From positions 1 to 29,737 of the forward strand of contig CAAGDG010000124.1 of assembly GCA_900768515.1 (NCBI GenBank): a DNA stretch of 29,737 nt, read 5' to 3'. This DNA comes from Lentisphaeria bacterium. GTDB taxonomy: Bacteria; Verrucomicrobiota; Lentisphaeria; Victivallales; Victivallaceae. A program made the position numbers and the translations under genes. The notes below the pieces were generated by a model. The model did no database searches. It had not been told where the DNA came from and worked only from the letters and a program-made list of their open reading frames with translations. Of this stretch, positions 26,894 through 29,737 are shown piece by piece (position 1 is the stretch's first letter; each line of letters starts with the position of its first letter).

Positions 26894-26911
26894 CGATGGA
26901 GCGCTGCCGGT

Positions 26912-28231
26912 TCAGTTTCCCGCTTTTTCAGCGGCCAGCTGCCGGCTGATGCGGACCGAGCAGAAGTTGGGGCCGCACATGGTGCAGAATCTCTCATCGC
27001 CGCTGTCGTGGTCAGGAGGAAGTTCCCGTTCCGCCAGCGCTTCGGCGCGAAGCTCCCGCGCCTTCTCCGGATCGAGCGCCAGCTCGAACTGTTTTTCCCA
27101 GTCAAATTCGGCCCGCGCCCGGCTGATGGCGTCGTCGCGGTCGCGCGCGCCCGGTTTCCCGAGGGCGATGTCGGCGGCGTGTGCGGCGATTTTGTAGGCG
27201 ATCACGCCGTCGCGCACATCGCGGGCGTTGGGCAGGCCGAGATGCTCTTTGGGAGTCACATAGCAGAGCATGGCGGCGCCGGAATAGGCGGCCATGGTCG
27301 CACCGATCGCACTGGTGATGTGATCGTATCCGGGCGCGCAGTCGGTGACCACCGGCCCCAGAACGTAGAAGGGGGCGTCGCCGCAGAGTTTCTGTTCTTT
27401 CCGCATATTCATCGCCACCTCGTGGAAGGGGATGTGCCCCGGACCCTCCACCATGGCCTGGACATCGGCGGCGCGGCAGCGTTCGACCAGTTCGCCGAGG
27501 ACGGCGAGTTCCGCGAACTGCGCCTCGTCGCTGGCGTCCGCCAGACACCCGGGACGCATGCCGTCGCCGAGCGAGAGCGTCACATCATACTTGCGGCAGA
27601 TTTCAAGGATTTCATCGAACGCGGTGTAGAAGGGGTTCTCCCGGTCGAATTTCTGCATCCAGGCCGCGAGGATGGAGCCGCCGCGGCTGACGATCCGGAG
27701 CACCCGGCGGCAGGCGGCGGGAATCTGGCTGCGGAGCAGTCCGGCGTGGATGGTCATGTAGTCCACTCCCTGTTCCGCCTGTTCGCGCATCACGTCGAGG
27801 ATGAAGGATTCCGAAAGGTTGTCCACGCTTTTGCAGCGGGCGAGCACCTCGTACATCGGAACCGTTCCGATCGGCGCCGGACTGTGGCTGATGATCGACT
27901 GGCGGATCTGGTTGATGTTGCCGCCGGTGCTGAGGTCCATCACGGTGTCGGCGCCGTACCGGAGCGCCCGGTCGAGCTTTTCGAGCTCCTGGCGGGGACA
28001 GCTGGCGACCGCGGAGTTGCCGATGTTCGCATTGATCTTGGTCTTCAGAATCCGGCCGATCCCGATCGGAACGAGGTTGCGGTGGTTGATGTTGGCCGGA
28101 ATCACGATCGTACCGGCGGCGACGCCGGCGCGGATGGTTTCTTCGGAAAGCTGTTCCTGGGCGGCGACCTGTTTCATCGCCGGGGTGATGACTCCGGCTT
28201 TCGCCAGAGCCGGTTGGGTGTTGCAGTTCAC
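26912..28231 (-). CDS. thiC: Phosphomethylpyrimidine synthase (HMP-P synthase)
   Basis: ThiC rearranges aminoimidazole ribotide to HMP phosphate for thiamine, using a [4Fe-4S] cluster and S-adenosylmethionine. The 439-residue protein is the short form without the N-terminal extension of E. coli ThiC. Its C-terminal cluster motif C-x2-C-x4-C reads CTMCGPNFC. It also has NINHRN, GADTVMDLSTGG, GTVPMYE, SLGDGMRPG, MVEGPGHIP and the TPKEHLGLP segment. The start is a GTG at 28231 with AGGAGT 6 bases upstream, and it shares a GTGA overlap with the stop of waaA. There is no TPP riboswitch directly upstream, which is unusual for thiC. Any thiamine control would have to lie before glmS or waaA. Confidence 0.94.
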   Translation of the reverse strand: MNCNTQPALAKAGVITPAMKQVAAQEQLSEETIRAGVAAGTIVIPANINHRNLVPIGIGRILKTKINANIGNSAVASCPRQELEKLDRALRYGADTVMDLSTGGNINQIRQSIISHSPAPIGTVPMYEVLARCKSVDNLSESFILDVMREQAEQGVDYMTIHAGLLRSQIPAACRRVLRIVSRGGSILAAWMQKFDRENPFYTAFDEILEICRKYDVTLSLGDGMRPGCLADASDEAQFAELAVLGELVERCRAADVQAMVEGPGHIPFHEVAMNMRKEQKLCGDAPFYVLGPVVTDCAPGYDHITSAIGATMAAYSGAAMLCYVTPKEHLGLPNARDVRDGVIAYKIAAHAADIALGKPGARDRDDAISRARAEFDWEKQFELALDPEKARELRAEALAERELPPDHDSGDERFCTMCGPNFCSVRISRQLAAEKAGN

Positions 28232-29556
28232 GGTGTCACTCCTGATTGATTGCCCGTACTGTTGTTTGGTTCCGCGGGAGCCAGCAACGCTTCCAGTCCC
28301 GCGATGGTGCGCTGGGTGGCACCGGCGTGGCGGCGGATGGCGCACGCAGCCCGTTCGCCGAGTTTCCGGCGCAGAGACGCGTCCGAGAGCAGTTTTTCCA
28401 AACTTTCCTCCAGCTCGGAGTCGCGGGAGATGGTCACTACCGCCTCCTCCTGCTCAAGCACATTCAAAATGAAGCGGAAATTGCGCAGCACATGACCGGT
28501 CACGATCGGTTTCCCGAGCAGAGCCGGTTCGATCAGATTGTGTCCTTCGTCATGACCGGCGAGGCTTTTTCCCATGATGACCAGATCCGCCGCATTCATC
28601 AGCTTGAGCATCTCGCCGGTGGTGTCGGCCAGCAGGACCTCCACCGGTTCCGCGGTGTGGCGGGTCAGACTGCGGCGGCTGTAGGAGAGGTCGAGACGCT
28701 CCAGCATTGTTGCGATATCGGCGCCGCGTTCGGCGTGGCGGGGAACCAGCACCAGCCGGAGGTCTGGAAACTTCGACTGAAGCCGGCGGAAGGTTTCCGC
28801 AATGAGTTCCTCTTCGCCGGGATGTGTGCTTGCCGCCAGGAGCACCAGATGTTTCCCGGGGCCGAAATAACCTTCCAGCCCGGCGTCCGGCAGGTTCTCC
28901 GGGGCTTTCTGGTCGAACTTCAGATTGCCGGAAATCACCACATTGGCCTCGGGAGAGACCGAACGGTACCGTTCGGCGTCCGCTTCGGTCTGGACGCTCA
29001 GCAGATTGAAATTGCGCAGCAGCGGACCGAAGAAGAGCCGCGCCCGCCGATACCCCCGCACCGAATGGTCCGACATCCGTCCGTTGACCAGCGCCACCGG
29101 AATCCCGGCACGGCGGCATTCGCAGACCATGTTCGGCCAGATTTCAGTTTCGAAGATGACCAGCATCGCCGGTTTCAGCACCCGCAGCGTCTTGCGGACC
29201 ATCCAGAGAAAGTCAATCGGGCAGAAGATCACCGCCGTCCCTTCCGGAGACTGTTTGCGCGCCAGTTCCTGTCCGGTGGTGGTCGTCGTGGAGAGCACGA
29301 ACTTGCGCTCCGGATGGAGCCGCCGGTATTCGCGCAGCAACGACAGCGCCACCATGCACTCTCCGACGCTGACGGCATGGATCCAGATCGCACCGTGGAA
29401 GGCGGACAACTCCGCGATCCGCTCCTTCGTGAAGTGGCCGAAACGTTCAGCGAAGGTCCCCTTCCATCCCCCCCGGTTCCGGAATTTGAGATAAAGCCCC
29501 GGTACAAAAAACAGGAAGCCAATCGGCATGAACAAGTTGTAAATAAATCGCATCAT
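28228..29556 (-). CDS. waaA: 3-deoxy-D-manno-octulosonic acid (Kdo) transferase
   Basis: WaaA (KdtA) adds Kdo to lipid A precursor at the inner membrane. The 442-residue protein has an N-terminal membrane anchor (about 5-21), ERFG, and WIHAVSVGEC with the catalytic base E66. It also has VIFETEIWPN, NGRMSDHS and, in the C-terminal GT-B half, the nucleotide-sugar site SGNLKFD, AASTHPGEEE, LVPRH and GHNLIEPA. The start at 29556 is 6 bases after the glmS stop, and ATG-ATG gives two possible starts. It is coupled to thiC by a 4-base overlap. It shows that the organism makes lipopolysaccharide. Confidence 0.94.
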   Translation of the reverse strand: MMRFIYNLFMPIGFLFFVPGLYLKFRNRGGWKGTFAERFGHFTKERIAELSAFHGAIWIHAVSVGECMVALSLLREYRRLHPERKFVLSTTTTTGQELARKQSPEGTAVIFCPIDFLWMVRKTLRVLKPAMLVIFETEIWPNMVCECRRAGIPVALVNGRMSDHSVRGYRRARLFFGPLLRNFNLLSVQTEADAERYRSVSPEANVVISGNLKFDQKAPENLPDAGLEGYFGPGKHLVLLAASTHPGEEELIAETFRRLQSKFPDLRLVLVPRHAERGADIATMLERLDLSYSRRSLTRHTAEPVEVLLADTTGEMLKLMNAADLVIMGKSLAGHDEGHNLIEPALLGKPIVTGHVLRNFRFILNVLEQEEAVVTISRDSELEESLEKLLSDASLRRKLGERAACAIRRHAGATQRTIAGLEALLAPAEPNNSTGNQSGVTP

Positions 29557-29562
29557 GGTTTT

Positions 29563-29737
29563 CTATTCCACCGTGACACTCTTTGCCAGGTTGCGCGGCT
29601 GGTCCACTTCGCACCCCCGGGCAACGGCGATGTAGTATGCGAAAAGCTGAAGCGCCACCGTCGTCGGCAGCGGTGCGATGAAACGGCTGCAGCGCGGCAC
29701 GTAGATCACGTCGTCGGTCAGTTGCACCACCTCGGCA
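29563..29737 (-). CDS. glmS: Glucosamine-fructose-6-phosphate aminotransferase, C-terminal end only
   Basis: Only the last 57 residues are present; the gene continues beyond the window end. The segment ends PLPTTVALQLFAYYIAVARG, then CEVDQPRNLAKSVTVE and the stop. This is the hallmark C-terminus of GlmS, which makes glucosamine-6-phosphate for peptidoglycan and lipopolysaccharide. It is the upstream neighbour of waaA on the same strand, which fits an envelope operon. Confidence 0.93.
   Translation of the reverse strand, partial: AEVVQLTDDVIYVPRCSRFIAPLPTTVALQLFAYYIAVARGCEVDQPRNLAKSVTVE

Noticed and set aside
28229..28345. A TPP riboswitch before thiC
   Set aside because: The region is the coding end of waaA, and I see no THI-box core. 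The start codon is directly coupled to the waaA stop.

Overview
The window looks like chromosomal DNA from a GC-rich, Gram-negative, anaerobic bacterium, most likely of the PVC superphylum and probably Lentisphaerota (Victivallis-like). This placement is inferred, since no rRNA is present. Supporting signs are a Kdo transferase (outer membrane), an oxygen-sensitive class III ribonucleotide reductase, a very large secreted family-2-like glycoside hydrolase, a pseudopilin with the FTLVE motif but no preceding glycine, and a small secreted protein resembling an exosortase-associated family. I see no tRNA, rRNA, insertion sequence, phage gene or CRISPR array. It reads as ordinary chromosome rather than a mobile island.

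Layout. 336-5468: a secreted 1710-residue glycoside hydrolase-like protein with its own promoter and terminator. 5700-8830: an anaerobic ribonucleotide reductase locus under tandem NrdR boxes. Its catalytic protein is split in two: a 664-residue body and a separate 44-residue peptide carrying the glycyl-radical site, followed by a terminator and the activase nrdG. 9181-9555: a glycine cleavage H-like protein without the lipoyl lysine. 9779-11137: a dGTPase. 11221-11535: thioredoxin, divergent from a chaperone block dnaK, groES, groEL (11850-15869). dnaK has a near-perfect sigma-54 promoter preceded by repeated TGTGACA motifs. 16200-17558: a divergent pseudopilin and SDR pair. 17653-20171 (minus): queF-argJ-purQ. 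20386-24680: the exosortase-type small protein, ychF, a DksA-like regulator overlapping lspA, and the NAD(P)HX repair enzyme. 24858-26847: an orphan 60-residue protein, a degenerate CDP-glucose dehydratase homologue and a secreted cyclophilin. 26912-29737 (minus): the end of glmS, then waaA, then thiC, tightly packed and translationally coupled.

How they work together. nrdD, its peptide, nrdG and dgt all act on the dNTP pool, and thioredoxin could be the reductant. dnaK and groESL form a folding block. glmS and waaA feed envelope synthesis. Several transcription units share a TTGATT-17 bp-TATAAT type promoter, probably the housekeeping form in this genome.

Most notable are the split glycyl-radical reductase, in which the zinc knuckle itself appears divided between two polypeptides; the H-protein lacking its lipoyl site; the sigma-54 control of dnaK; and two enzyme homologues (a family-2 hydrolase and a CDP-glucose dehydratase) that have lost catalytic residues.
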